From the NCBI GenBank assembly GCA_009829735.1, contig CM020618.1:19081346-19145345 (forward strand): a DNA stretch of 64,000 nucleotides, read 5' to 3'. This stretch comes from Pyropia yezoensis (Eukaryota; Rhodophyta; Bangiophyceae; Bangiales; Bangiaceae). The position numbers were made by a program, and so were the translations under genes. Positions 1 to 12,483 of the stretch are shown piece after piece. The notes below the pieces were generated by a model. That model saw only the letters and a program-made list of their open reading frames with translations, was not told the DNA's origin and did no database searches. Position 1 is the stretch's first letter. Each line of letters begins with the position of its first letter.

Positions 1-1794
1 GTCGCGTCAGGCGTGAAGGAGAGGCCGCGCCCACGGCAACACCAGATCAGCGTGTGGGCCGGGAGCTCACGCAGGGGGGGTGGGGGAGCTGCAAGCTCCC
101 TGGCCTCTGACGGCGTCCCTTGTTGGGCAGCTCCACACCCCACGCCTCCCCCCTGCGACCCCGCCCCGCACGAATGGGAGCCCCGAGCGGGTCGCCGCGG
201 CGCGGACGGCTGGCTGCGTGCCCGTGTGGGGCGTGTGGCGAGCGGGTGGGTCTGCAGGCGGCGGTGGACGGCAGCGGACGGGGAGGGCGTGGGACCCACT
301 GGCGGCGGGGCGCGGCGGCCGCCCCACCCGCACAGGCACAACCCTTGCCGCGTGTGCGGCTCGGCGGCTTCGTGCAGACATTGGCTCCGCGGGAACCGTA
401 GGGCGGGCGAGAACGGCACGAATACAGCTAACTGGAGGCGGCGCGTGCAAAGAGAAAGGAAAATGGGAAAACAACAGAGGCACACCACCCCCCGCTGCCG
501 TTTCTCCCACTGTGTCCCGCCCTCCCTGCGTTTACACTGAGCCCGCGTAGCGGTTCATCCACGCACGTGCAACGGCCATCCGGGCCGGTCGCAGACCTGC
601 ACCCCCCGCACCCCCCCCCCCCAACCTGCTGCGGGCGGTCTGCCCTTCCTGTCTGTGCTTGTTGCCGCGGGCTCTAACCCCCCGGGGGACCTATCCCCGG
701 CGGTCGTGTGTCTGCGTTTAGTGTGATGAGGTGTTTGGAGGGACCGCGGCGATGACAGCAGTGAGGGGCCTGGAAGCTAGGGGGCTGCGTCGGTCGGGGT
801 CTGGATGTGGCGGACCAATTGACGGCGGGTGACCTCTTTTTCCAAGACTAGACCACCAACCGCCACCGCTACGTGGTTGCGTCAGACCTGCCGGACGGGG
901 GGCGGGGGTGTGTAGTGACGCCGCGTCAGCGCCGCGATTCGCGCAAGCCGCCCATTGGTGCCCCGTGGGTGGGTGTGGGGTAGACCGGGCAGGCACCCCA
1001 GGCGGCGCCGCTGTGCGTGGCGGCCGCCGGGCGGCTACGTTGGCGTTCCTTGGACAGCAAGGGTGAAAGCCTCCTGCCTGTGGGTGGCAGGCACGGGTCG
1101 AGACATTTGGGGGGGGGGCCAAAAGAGGCCTGCACGCCCCCCTCCCAGCAGCCCCCTGGGCCAGTGAGCGGTGTGCACCATGCCTGCCAGCATCCCATGA
1201 TGGGTGCGCGTCGCGGAGTGCGTCTTCTGTGCACACCGAGGTCAGCAGCTCGGACGGTGTGTGTGCGCACAGTGAACGCAACAGAGAGGGGGAGGCCGGC
1301 GGGGGGTTGTCACACCGCGGCGCACGCGGCCAACGCTGCGCGGTGGGACGAGCGGGTGGAGAGCCGCGTTCGGCAGAGCACAGGGGGGCACGCACCGACG
1401 AGAAAAAGAACGGAAAAATAGACCTCGGCGTGCGGGGAGCTCGACCGGTACCGCCTGTGGGCGTTTTTCCTGAACTCGAGCTCCCCTGCGCGTCGCAGCC
1501 CCCACCGCCGGCGCCGCTGTCGCCCCTGGCTGCTGCCGCCCAATCCCTATTTTTACCCCCCCCCCCTCCTCCCCCCCGCTCCTCCCGGAGCACGTCCCCC
1601 ACCCGCCATCCCACGCAGCGCACGCGCTTGCGCACACCTGTGAGGAGCAAGAGGCACGCACACACTCCGACCGCGCCATCGCAGCCGCCGCCGTCGTCGT
1701 CGTCGTCGTCGTGCTTTTTTTTTTTTTTTTGCGCGCACCCTCCGTCCCCTCCCGGAGCCTTCCCCCCCCCTTTCCCCCAGCGGTGCGCCCAACC
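1..1794. other. Intergenic/leader region upstream of the MYB gene
   Basis: No gene can be supported here. The sequence is GC-rich with C runs, and its long open frames on both strands are compositional artefacts rich in Arg, Pro and Gly without recognisable motifs. Close to the MYB start there is a GTC trinucleotide run near 1690-1710, then a T tract near 1715-1730, then a pyrimidine-rich stretch up to the ATG at 1795. This looks like a leader or core-promoter zone, but no TATA-like element is convincing. Confidence 0.5.
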
Positions 1795-2841
1795 ATGATG
1801 GGTGTGACGCGGACGCCCTACCTCGGTGGCGCCTTCGACGCCCGCCGGTACGAGTGCCCACGGCTGGTGCCGTACGGCAGCGGGGGCGGCCACCACCACC
1901 CCGCTGCCGCGTCGGCGACGACGCTGCCGCCGCTACTGCCGCCGCTCGACAGGGGGGTGCTCGTGTGGGACGTCCGGGGGCGACCTTCGCCGCCGCCGCC
2001 GGCCTCCGCCGCCGCCGCCTCCGCCGCCCCCACCGCCGTCGCTGCCCCGACGGCGGCCACTGCCGCGTCCTCCCGGTGCGGCTCGCCGTCACGGCGGGCG
2101 TCGCCCGAGCCCCCCGCTTCTGCCGTGACGTCTGCGCACGCGTCGCCACTGGCGGGCCCATCCTCCCCGGCGGCGTGTGCCGCCCCGACAGTGACGGTGG
2201 CGGCGGCTGCAGCGGCGGCGGCGCCGTCGTCACGCCCGTGGAGCGCCGCGGCGGCGGTGGCGCAGCCCGGCCGGTGGGCCCCCTCCCCCGCGTCGCGGTC
2301 CCGCGGGTCTGGGGTGCGCAAGCCGCGGGCGCCCAAGCCCAAGGTGGCGGGCCAGTCGCGCTACTGGACGCCCTCGGAGCACCGCCTCTTTGTCGAGGCC
2401 CTCTCCCTGTACGGCACCAAGGACCTCAAGGCGATTGCCGCGCACGTCGCGACGCGCAACCAGACGCAGGTGCGGACGCACGCCCAAAAGTGGTCCATGC
2501 GGCTGGTGCGGGAGGCCAAGCGCGCCTGCCTCGGCCGCGCTGACATGCAGGCGCTGGTGGAAGCGGCAACCGTGGCGGCGGCGGCGGCCGCCGCGGCGTC
2601 GACGGGGGGCGCCGCGGGCTCCTCGTCGTCGCCCGTGTCGCGGCCGACAGCCGACGCTGGGCGGCGCCCGTTTTGTGGCGGCGGCGGCGGCGAAGTGCGA
2701 GGCGGCGTTCCTGATAGCGGCGGTGGGGAGGTGGACGTGGACTGTATTGGGAGCAAGTGCTCTGTGCCGGCGCAGTGTGGCATGGCGCTGCTTTGCCTGG
2801 TGGGACAAGACACCATGCCCGCCGCGGCGGCGGTCGAGTGA
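1795..2841 (+). CDS. MYB-related (SHAQKYF-like) DNA-binding protein
   Basis: A 348-residue protein with a single MYB/SANT domain at about residues 188-237. It opens with SRYWTPSEHRLF, carries the middle helix DLKAIAAHVATRNQTQV and ends in THAQKW, a variant of the plant/algal SHAQKYF signature (T for S, W in place of Y, no final F). By family this is a nuclear DNA-binding transcription factor of the one-repeat CCA1/REVEILLE or MYBST1-like type; the target is unknown. A basic segment (VRKPRAPKPKVAG) precedes the domain and could be a nuclear localisation signal. The rest is Ala/Ser/Pro/Gly-rich low complexity. I chose the ATG at 1795 (context CCAACCATGATGG) rather than an in-frame ATG at 1711, because 1711 lies in a T tract. 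No intron is needed. Confidence 0.85.
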   Translation: MMGVTRTPYLGGAFDARRYECPRLVPYGSGGGHHHPAAASATTLPPLLPPLDRGVLVWDVRGRPSPPPPASAAAASAAPTAVAAPTAATAASSRCGSPSRRASPEPPASAVTSAHASPLAGPSSPAACAAPTVTVAAAAAAAAPSSRPWSAAAAVAQPGRWAPSPASRSRGSGVRKPRAPKPKVAGQSRYWTPSEHRLFVEALSLYGTKDLKAIAAHVATRNQTQVRTHAQKWSMRLVREAKRACLGRADMQALVEAATVAAAAAAAASTGGAAGSSSSPVSRPTADAGRRPFCGGGGGEVRGGVPDSGGGEVDVDCIGSKCSVPAQCGMALLCLVGQDTMPAAAAVE

Positions 2842-5800
2842 CGGGGGGGAGGGAGGGAGGGACCCGCTAGTGTGGGGGGGGGCTCCACACCACACTGGCG
2901 CGAGTGGCCACCGCCGCGGTCCCCCTGGGGGGAGGCCGCGCGGTGGCCCCTGTCGGGGCGTTGGGGCGTAGTTTTTTCTTCTTCCTCCCCCTTTGCATTG
3001 CTTTGATCCTCTTCATCCTCCCCAAGGCTGTTGAGCGGCTGCGACGTTGTCCCGCTGCCGCCACGCGCGGCGGTCCTCACGCGCAAGATCGCTTCGGCCT
3101 CGCGTCTGCGTGTTCTTGTCTGTTGCTTTGTTGATGCATTGTTCTCTGTCTCTCTTGGGAAGTGCGCTATCGCTCCTTCTTCCCACCGCCGCATGCTACC
3201 CCTCCTCCGAGGGTTTTTCCTTTTTTTTTTTTTTTGGCCAACACTCCTTCGCGCTTTTTTTTGTTCTGCTATTCTTTTTTTCGGAGCCGCGGATTGCGTC
3301 GACGACGCCCGCGGGTGTGTTGCTTCCCACCCTACCATTGGTGGTAGTTTGTCTTTTTTTTTTTTTTTGTAGGTCGCATCGGCTATTGCCGGGCTGTCAT
3401 AGTAAAGTAAACCTTTCTGCGCTTGTACACGCACTTGCTCGGCCCACAGCGCCCCCATCCCCCCGCTCTCCAACCCACACCCCTGCTGGCATCGCGTTGG
3501 GCGCGGCGTACACTCTGCGCATCGCCTTGCCCGTGCGTGGCATGTTGCTGTCAGGCGCGGGATAGCCCGGCTCGAGCTGTGTGGGGGCGTGCGTGCGTGT
3601 CATCGCCTGTGCCAGCAGGGCCGCGTTGTCACCCCACCGCCTGCAAAGCCACCTTCCCCCCTCCCCGGAGGAGACCAGGCGTGGCGCGCCCGCCACCCCC
3701 CCAAACTCCCTCACGACAAGAGGGTGTGTCGGGTGCGGTGGGTGGTCACGCCCTCATGTGAGTGTTGCGGGATGCGCTGGCCGCGCGCGCCGTGCCAGAG
3801 AAAATGGGTTCAAAAAAAGCAGCAAAACAGGACCGGGGGAGAGGCTGATGGCAGGAGAGGAGAAAGCTGGGGAGCCAGGGAGCCTCTGGATTCTCCAAGG
3901 GGCCCTCTGGCTCCCCTCACCCGGGGTAGGGGGGGGGTCGGAGGAAGGAATGGGGGGGGTGTGAGCTCCCGCAGCACGCGTGCACCTGCGTTTGTCACGC
4001 GGGGCTGCTGCCAGCACACGGCATCCTATCTCGTCCACAGCGCGGGGTGGGGGTTCTGTGCGTGCACATACACACAGAGCTCGTCGCCAGCGCGTCCTCG
4101 GAAGTATCCCTCCCCTGTTGAACCCCTCCGCCCCCCCTCCCCGCGCGCCCACGGTGTCAGCGGGGATGTGGGCGCAACACCCCCGCCGCGCGGGTGTCCG
4201 CACCTCGCGTCGGGGGGGGGGGGGCGCCGGGGCGCATGGTGCCACAGGCTGTGACGCCACGGCTGGTGCCAGCCTGCCGTTCCCCCCACACGCCTCCCGA
4301 CACACGCCCAGCGAGGATCCATACTTTTGTGTTGGTGTGTGCGTGCTACTGACCAGGTTGGGGGGGGAGGGAGGCGCGGGAGCTTCGAACTCGAGATGAA
4401 TCACTCGCGAGGCGATATCGTCGAGATTTCCGACACCCCCTAGATATCCCCCCCGGTGGTGGCAGGGCCCCTCCTCTCAGAGGGTGCGAAAAATCCGCAC
4501 CCCGTGGGGCCACAGCAGAGCACACGTGTCGGCCACCCACAGGTGGCACGTGGGTTAGCTACATATGCCCGCGGGCGGGCGGCCAACGGTGTTGGGAGTG
4601 GGGGGGAGAGAAGGCCAGCCGTTTCTCCGGCCGCCCGGCTCGGCCGGTTGGTGATCCCCCACCCCCCGCCGCGCCTCCTCCAGCGAGGGGGCCCCCCCTT
4701 CCCGCTCCGCGGTGCGCGTCGTTAGCCTCCAACGGCAACGGGGCGTGTGCCAACAGGACATGCCGCTAGGCGGCCGCCTCGCGGTCGGTCCCCCTCCCCT
4801 CCCCTCCGGCTGCGTTCCATAGCACGGGCGTGTGTAGGTGTGGTGCGTGTGCCGCCGTGTTGTGCAGGCATGGCGCGCGTCCACCTGGTGCCAGGCGCGT
4901 ATGTGTGAGGGGGGGGTGGGGGGGGGGGTCGTGTGTGTGTGGGGAGCCGCGGCCGGCTGCAGGGAGCCCCCCCGTTGATGGCGAGGACCGGCGGTCTGTG
5001 CATCGCGGCCATCCTTTTTGTGCATGACGCCGCCGCCGCCGCCGCCACCGCCGCCGCCGCCATGCGTGCAACACTCCCCCCGACACACCTTGCAGGAGCA
5101 GAGGCCCGGCGCGTAGATGGGGCGGGTGGGGGGCGTGGGGGGGGGACGGGTGCGGAGCGGCGCGGGAGGAGCGGGGAGGGACCGTTGGCGGCGGAGGGGG
5201 GGGTGGGGGGGGTGATGCGGTGCCGCACGACTAAGAAACAACAAAAAACGCCTACGCACCTCGCCTGCCGCATCACCGGTCACCGGCCCGGCTTGACAGC
5301 CGCGGGCGGTCGGCACGCGGCGGGCGGGGGCCCTCTGCAACACACACGGCCGACGGGCGTTTTTTTTTGGGGTGGAGGGTTCTTTCTTCTACGTATTCTG
5401 TTGTTGTTGCTGTGCGTGCTGGTGGGAACGGGGGGTGCATCGGGTCTCCCCTGCCCGCGTCGCGGTGTGCCCCGGCACCGCGACCACGCCGAGTGCCGCC
5501 CACCCCCACCAAGCGGCGGCGGGGCGACCACCACGCCCCAACGACGGCGGCCGCTCACCCCCACCAAGCGGCGGCGGCGCGATCACCACGCCCCAACGAC
5601 GGTGGCCGCCCACCCCCACTACGCGGCGGCCCCACCCCCCCTACGCGGCGGCCCCGCCCCCGCCCGCATCGGCGCCGCAGCCGCTGCCGTGAGCCCGGCG
5701 GATGGCAAGAGGGGTGCGGAGACGGCCGCCCGCTCGCCCGTCTGCCTACCCCCCCCTCCCCGCCGGCCGGCTGCCTCCTTTTCCCCCCAACCCTCTCCCC

Positions 5801-5943
5801 CTTGCACCGCCTTGCGCGCAGGGGGCACAGCGCAACGGCGCAAGCTGCCGTCCCCACCCCCCCCCGTCCCACCCCCCCCCCCCCCGGACGACGGGCAGCG
5901 GCGGCCGCCGCCGTCCCCCGCTCGTCGCGGGGGGGACGGCGGC
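2842..5943. other. Intergenic region with T tracts and C/G runs
   Basis: No supported gene. The first 600 bp contain several long T tracts (about 3220-3235, 3350-3370), plausibly the 3' UTR and terminator side of the MYB gene. The remainder is C/G homopolymers and GT/CA-rich stretches whose open frames show no domains. It ends in a short tandem repeat next to the 3' end of ELP1. Confidence 0.5.
5501..5640. repeat. 55-bp tandem repeat, about 2.5 copies
   Basis: Units beginning CACCCCCACCAAGCGG recur with a 55-bp period (the AAGCGG/ACGCGG core falls at 5511, 5566 and 5621). The third copy is truncated and then decays into shorter ACGCGGCGGCCCC repeats. It lies about 300 bp past the probable ELP1 stop. 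Confidence 0.75.
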
Positions 5944-7254
5944 TCAAAAGAGGCTGCCAAGGCCGGCAAGGTCCGCCCCCCCCCCCCCTGGGCCGTCCCC
6001 CCCCCCCCTGGGCCGTCCCCCCCCCCGCCCCCCCCGCGGCGTCGTCCACCGCCGCCAAGTCCTCCAGCACCGGCAGCGACCACCCCCCCCCCCCCGACAG
6101 GCCCACCCCCACCGGCGGCAGCGGCGGCAGCGGCGGCGGCGGGGGCGCGGCAGCGGCGGCTCCCGCCCCCTCCCCCCCCCCCTCCCCCCCCCCCTCCCCC
6201 CCCGCCGCCGCCGCCGCCCCCGCGGCGGTCGCCGCCGCCACCCGCTCGGCCACCTCCGCCGCGGCGGCGGCGGCGTGCCGTAGCGCCCGCGTCAACGCCA
6301 CCGCCTCCCCCCCCCGCCCCACAAACGCGAGCGCCGCGGCGGCGGCGGCGACCGCAGCAGCGTCGGCCGCGGCCGGCGCGGCGGCGGACGCGGCGGCGGC
6401 CAGGTAGGCCGCCTCCCGTGGGTCCCCAGGCTTGACCCGCTTCCGCGCCGCCGCCCGGGCGGCCCGGCCGGCCGCCCGCGCCGCCCGCGCGGCGACCGCC
6501 GCCGCCGACACGCCGCTAAACGCAGAGTGCACCGTCGACGCGGCCGACCCCGCCGCGCTGACGGTGGTGGGGGCGGCGGACCCGCCACCGCCGCCGGCGC
6601 TGACAAGGGTGAACTGGGAGGCGAGGCTCGACGCCGCCCGCCCGCCCGCCTCCGACACGGACGGCGCGTACACCTCAGAGGTGGTGCTCCCGCCGCCGCC
6701 GCCGCCGCCGTCGCCATCGCTGCCCGCGGCGGCCGCCCGCGCCGCGTCGACGCGGGCGCGGAGCGCCGCCTTGGCCGCCACCACCCCCACCCACCGGTCG
6801 CCCAGCCGGCGGAGCGCCGCCGCGCGGGCGGCCAGGTCGGCCGCCCGCCCGGCGGCGGCCGCCGCCAGCGCCGCCGCCACCCCGTCACGGCACGTGGCGG
6901 CCGTCCACCCCCCCCCGCCGCCGCCGCCGCCGCCGTCACTGCCGCCGCCGTCGCTGCCGGCGCCGCCACTGGGCGGCGGCGGCGGCGGCGGGGCGACGGG
7001 CGCCGCCGCCAGCGCCGCCGCCCACTCCTCCCGCGCCACCAGCAGGGCCACCGCGGCGGGCGCGTCGCCGACCGCGTCGGCCAGGACCGCCGCCGCGTCG
7101 CGCGGGTGGCCCGCCGCGTCCAGGCTCGCCGCCACCCGCCGCAGCGCGCCGAGGCGGTCCCGCTCGGCGGCCGCCGACGCCGCCTGGCCGGGGGGGGGGG
7201 GCGCCAGCGCCGCCACCGCCAGCCGCCACGCCCCGGCCGCCACGTACGCGTCGG

Positions 7255-7286
<32 letters not shown>

Positions 7287-10200
7287 GCGGCGGCGGCAGT
7301 CGCCGCCGCGGCACCGTCGGCGGCGGCAGTGCCGGCGGGCAGCACGGCGGGGGCGGGGGCGGCGGCGGCGGCGGGCGTTGCCGGGGACCCCCCCCCGCGC
7401 CCCACAAACGCGCCCGTCGCGCCCAGCAGGGCGGCCGCCTCGGCCGGCCGCCCGTCCCGCACCAGCGCGGCCGCGTACGCGGGCGCCACCGCCGCCACCG
7501 CCGCCGGGTCATCCGCCACCACCCGCAGCGCCGCGGCGTGCACCCCGTGGGCGGCGGCAAACGCCGCCACCGCCGCCGTGCGGCGGGCGCGCGCCGCCGC
7601 CGCCGCCGCCGTCGCGTCCCTGTCGCCGGCTGCGGGCGGGGGTGGCCCCGGCGAGGGCACCTCCCAGCCGCCCGCCGCCGCGGCGGCGGCCGTCCGCGCC
7701 CGCTCGGCGGCCGTCGACGCCACCCCCCCACTCTCCGCGTCGTACAGGTGCCGCACCGCCGCGGCGTGCCGCCCCAGCTGCACGTCAGTCGCGTACCGCC
7801 GGCGGGGCGGCGGGGCGGCACGCAGGGCGGCGAGCGCCGGTCGCACCTCGGCCGGGTCGAGGGCGGGGGAGGCGGCGGCGACCATGGCCGCCAGCCGCAG
7901 GTCGTACGTGCCGAGCGCGGCGGTGTAGAGGGCGTCGGGCGCACCGCCGCCCGCCGCCGCGGCCACGGTGAGCGTGTCGAGGGCGGCCGCCGCCGCCGGC
8001 GCGCCCGCGTCGGCAGCGACTCGCCGGACGCGCCAGAGGGCGGCGGGCAGCGCGGGGGGGGTCGCCCGCACCAGCGCAGTCAGCACCGCCGTGATGTGCG
8101 CGTGGGTGGACCGTCGCGGGGGGTCCCCCCCCCCGCCACCCCTCCCTGACCCGTCGCCGTCGCCGCCGCCGCCGCCGCCGTCACCGCTGCCACCGCCGCC
8201 GCCATCCACCTCGTCGGCCGCGGCGATGAGGTCCTCGCGCAGCGCGTCAAGGGCAGCGTCGCCCAGCCCCGCCACCCACACCGCCGCCGCCGCCGGGTCG
8301 GCCACCTCCCGCAACAGGCGGACCAGCTCTGCGCGGCGCCCCCCCCCCCCCCCCCCCACGCCATTGTCCCCCCCGCCCCCCCCGCCCCCCCCAGCGGTGA
8401 CCCCGCCGCGTCCACCACCACATCCGCCCGCAGCCGCTGCCGCCGCACCGCCGCCAGGGCGGGCGCGTACGCCCGCGCCCGCACCGCCGCGGCAACCGCC
8501 GCGGCGGCGGCGCCCCGCGGCTCGACCACCTCCACATTCCCGCGGGGCGCCTGCAGCACCACCCGCACGCACCCCGCCGCGCCGCGGGCGCCGCGGGGGG
8601 GGGGGAGCACCGCCACCACCCGCGAGCCGCCGTCGGTGGGGCGGCCGCCGCCCACTGGCAGCGCCGCTGCCGCCGCCGCCGCCGCCGCCGCCGCCGCACC
8701 GCCACCCCCGCCCGCACCGGCGGCGGCAGCCGCCGCTGCCAGCATACGGGGCAAGGACGGGCACGCGGGCGGGGGGGCGCCCGCCGGCAGGGGCGCGTCG
8801 GCAGAGCCCTCCTTGGAGTACCCGCGGCGGCCCTGGACGCCGCCGTCCCCACCGCCGGCACCCCCCCCACCACCCCCCGGCGCCGCCGCCGCGGCCGCGT
8901 CGGCCGCGTCGGCGGCCGCCGCGGCGGCCGCCAGGACGTCCACCCCCGCCGCGGCCGCGTCGGCGGTGGCGACCATGTGCAGCCGCCCGCCGCGGCCCGT
9001 GACGACCGCCACCCACCCGCCCGCGGCCGCGGCCGCCATGGACGACGCGTCGTCGGCAAGCCGCACGGGGGGGGCGGGAGCGGGCGGGGGGTCTGGGGCG
9101 CCGCCGCCGCCGCCGCCGCTGCTTGCACCGCCCACCGCCGCGGCGTCGAGGCGGCCAGTGGCGCCCAGGACGAGGAGCACCCGCCGCGTCGGGGGCGGCG
9201 GCGCCACCGCCGCGGCGGCAACGGCCGCCGCCGCGGCCGACCCGGCCGGCGGCGCCACCGCCGCCGCCGACCACGCCGCGCGGCCGGCCGCGACGGCCGC
9301 GTCGGCTGCCACCTCCACCCCGCCCACCGGGTCGGGCGCAAAGGTGCCGGCCGGGAAGGCCGCTGCGCCCAGCCGCACGGCCAGGCCCCGCGGCAGCGGC
9401 GGCGCGGCGGCAGCGCCGCCGGCATGGTCGTCATCGCCGTCCGCACTGTCGTCGCTGCTGCCAGATGCAACCACCTCGTCGAGCGACACAAACGAGGCGC
9501 GGGAGACGAGCAGCCCCACCCCCACCCCGCCCGGCATGTCGCCCAGGCCGTCGTCCCCAGTGGCACCCCCCCCCCCCCCCCACCACCCTCTTCTTCACCC
9601 CCGTCGTCCACGCGCAGGCACACCCCCCCCCCTCCCACGGTCAAGGCCCAGCCGCCTCCCCCTCCGGGCACGAGCGCCGCCACCCCACCCCCCCCCCCCC
9701 GGGGAGGTCGTCCCACTCCCCCCCCGGTAGCCGCGCAACGCCGCCCCCCCCGGGCGGCAGGTAGACCGCAACGGGGCGGTCGCCCGGGGGGGCGCCCCCG
9801 CTCCCGGCCGCCGCCGCGAGGACGCCGAGCACCACCCACCCGCCCGCGGCGGGCACCGCGATGGGCGACCGCAGCCGGAGGGTGGGCACCCGCCATGCGG
9901 GCGGCAGCGTCCAAACCACATTGTCGGCGGGGAAGGGGGGCGGCCCGTCGTCGCCGCCGCCGCTGCCACCGCCATTGACGACGACGCCGCCGCTGCCACC
10001 GCCGTCGCCGCCGTCTCCAGCAGCCACCGACGGGGCAGACAGGGGGACCCCACGGTCCGTAAACGCCCGCAAGGTGCCATCTGCATAGAGGACGAGCAGG
10101 TCCCCCGACGGCGGCAGCAGCGCCGGGGAAGGGGACGGCGGCCCGTCCGTGGCGACGCCACCAAGGCCAGCCGCCGCGTCGGGGGCGACGGCGCCCCCGC

Positions 10201-12483
10201 CCCCCCCCCCCCCCACACCATCCGGGGCGCCCGCGTGCGCCACCGCCACCACCCCCGCCGTCACCGCGCGACCCGCCGCCGCGCCGCCACCGCCGCCGCC
10301 GCCGCCGCCGCCCGGCGCGGCGACCGCCTCACACATTGGCGGCGGCAGCGCGCGGACGCCCAGCCGCGTCAACAGCACCCGCCCGCCATCCACCACCGCC
10401 GCGGCCGCCGCGACGGTGGCGGCCACCGTCGCGGGGGACAGGGCCAGCGCCCACCGCGCGGCAACGCCGCGGGCGGTGAGCGCAAAGAGGGCGCCGGGGT
10501 GCTCGGCGTCAAAGGCGGCAGCGACAAACCGCGCTGGGGGGGACGGCGGGGCACCCCCGCTGCCGTCACCGCCGCCGCCGCCGCCGCCGCCGCTGCGGCT
10601 GCTGCTGGCCGGCAGGAGCCCGCCCGCGTCGGCCGCGACGGCCACCCACACCTGCCGCCACGCATAGTTGGTGCGCGCCCACACGCGGAGCACCCCGCCG
10701 TCAAGGGACGCGAGCAGACCCCCGTCGGCCGACCAGCTGAGCGCCGTCGGCGCGGCGGCAGCGCCGGGGGGGGCGCCACCACCGCCGCTGCCGCCGCTGC
10801 CGCCGCTGCCGCCGCCGCCGCTGCCACCGCCATCACTGGGCCAGGGGTGTGGGGGAAAGAGCGCCGCGGGCGGCGGCCGGTCCGCCTCGGCCAGCCACAC
10901 CGCGTTGCGGCCGTGCCGCAGGCCGTTGCGCTCGTAAAACGCCACGCCCCCCCCGCGGCCGACGGCCAGCAGCCCCCCGCGGCGGGGCTCGACGCCCAGC
11001 GCGGGCGGGCCGGGAGCAACGACCGCCGCCGCCGCCGCCACCGCCGCCGCCGCCGCCCCAACCGCCCCAGCCACCTCAGCCGCCCCGGCCACCCCAGCCA
11101 CCCCAGGTACCGAGCCGCCCATGCCACCCCCTCCACCTGCATGGCCGTTGGCGCTGATGCCCCGAGGCGGCGCCCCGCCTCCGACGGCGCCGCCATGGCC
11201 AGTCGGAGCGTCATCGCCCGCGGCGGCCGCGGCGGTCGCCGCCGCCACGTCGGCGGCAACGCCGCCCAGCGCGGCGCCCGGCAGGGCCGACGGAAAGGCG
11301 TGGGCGGCGGGCGTGCACCCGCCGCCGCCGCCCCCCCCACACGCCGCGCCCGCGTGGGCACCCCCCCCCCCCCCCCCCCCCCCCCCGCCGCCCAGCAGGC
11401 CACCCCCGACGCCCTCCTCCTCGTCCACGCAGGTCGCCTCCACCCGCCCGTCCCGCCCGTGGACGGTCACAACGGGGGGCACGGCCGACGCGCCACCGCC
11501 GCCGCCGCCGCCGCCGCCCACGAGGGACCGGGCAACGCCAAAGAGGGTCCCGTCTGGGCGCCACCCCGCCGACGCCGCGGCCGCGGCCCCGCCGGCCCCG
11601 ACGGCGGCGGGGGCGGCGTGGCGGACGGGCGGCGCCAGCGGCGCCCAGTCGGCCGCATCGAGCACCACCACCGTCGTGGGGGAGACCACCGCCAGCAGCT
11701 CCCCGCCGGGGGAGGGGGCGAGCGCCAGCACGGGCAGCGGGTCCCCCGGCGCAACGGCGCAGCGGCGACCGCCGCTGCCGCTGCCGCTGCCGCCGCCGTC
11801 TGGGGCGGCGGCAGCGGCGGCGGCGGCGGCCAGCGCGGTTGCGTCGTCCGCGTCGGCGACGAGCTCGCCCACCACCTCGGCGGTGGCGGCCGCCCACCCT
11901 CCCCCCTCCGCGCCCCCTCCCCCCTCCCCCCCCCCCCCCCGGCGTCCTGCCCGCCGCGTCGAAAGCACACGAGCAGCCCCGCGGCGGTGCCGACCACCAC
12001 CGCCGCGTCGTCGGCAAGGACGCACATGGCCGTGATGGGCGAGCCCGCCGCCTCGGCGGGGAGCGGCAGCAGCGTCGGCGGAACCCGCCGCCGCCGCTGC
12101 CGCCGCCGCTGCCGCCGCGGCGGCGGGCCGCCGCCCCCCGCGCAAGGCACCGGCGGCGCAACCGCCCCAGCGGCGCCCCCGTACAGCTCATAGACGGCAA
12201 CGGCCGAGCCGCCCGGCGTCGCTGCCGCCGCCGCCGCCGCCGCCCCCGCCGCCCCCACCGACGCGGACGGCGGCGGCGGCGCAACGGTGACGGCGGCAAA
12301 GGCGGTGCCGGAGCGCGCGTCAACGGCAAAGGGCGGTGCCGCGGCAGCGGCGGCGACGGCGGTCGCGGCGTCGGCGGCGGCAGTGGCGGCGGCGACGGGC
12401 GGCGACGGCGGGGGCGGCCCCACCCGCACGCCGGGTGGGAGGGGGGGGGTGAGCGCCAGGGACGTGACCGCCAGCGTGCGCAT
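5944..12483 (-). CDS. ELP1: Elongator complex subunit 1 (ELP1/IKAP), frame broken at C/G runs
   Basis: ELP1 is the scaffold of Elongator, which modifies wobble uridines of tRNA (mcm5/ncm5) in the cytoplasm. The N-terminal half is a WD40-type propeller containing YERNGLRHG, a WSADGGLLAS blade and PPPMCEAV. The C-terminal half is helical repeats with APRGNVEVVEPR, LGTYDLRLAAMVA and the Ser-rich stretch plus basic segment ARKRVKPGDPREAAYL. These match conserved ELP1 blocks in the right order. The start is the ATG at 12483 (MRTLAV). The frame changes near 11935, 9697, 9573, about 8350 and about 6000, each time inside a C/G homopolymer, so the lesions are either sequence errors or slippage; no GT-AG intron fits there. 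The likely stop is a TGA at 5946-5944 after LAGLGSLF. At about 2,180 codons it exceeds the roughly 1,300 usual for the family because of Ala/Gly/Pro insertions. Confidence 0.85.

Noticed and set aside
718..1899. Long minus-strand open frame (393 codons) upstream of the MYB gene
   Set aside because: Arg/Pro/Gly-rich with no motif, overlapped by equally open frames in other phases; expected by chance in DNA this GC-rich.
9560..9710. Introns in ELP1 at the frame changes
   Set aside because: No GT-AG pair removes the breaks while keeping the ELP1 blocks; each break lies in a C/G run, so slippage or sequence error is simpler.
6432..9978. Long plus-strand open frames of 340-540 codons
   Set aside because: They are antisense shadows of ELP1; translations are low-complexity Ala/Arg/Pro while the minus strand carries conserved ELP1 blocks.
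10235..12193. 652-codon plus-strand frame
   Set aside because: Shadow of the ELP1 N-terminal propeller; no conserved motif.
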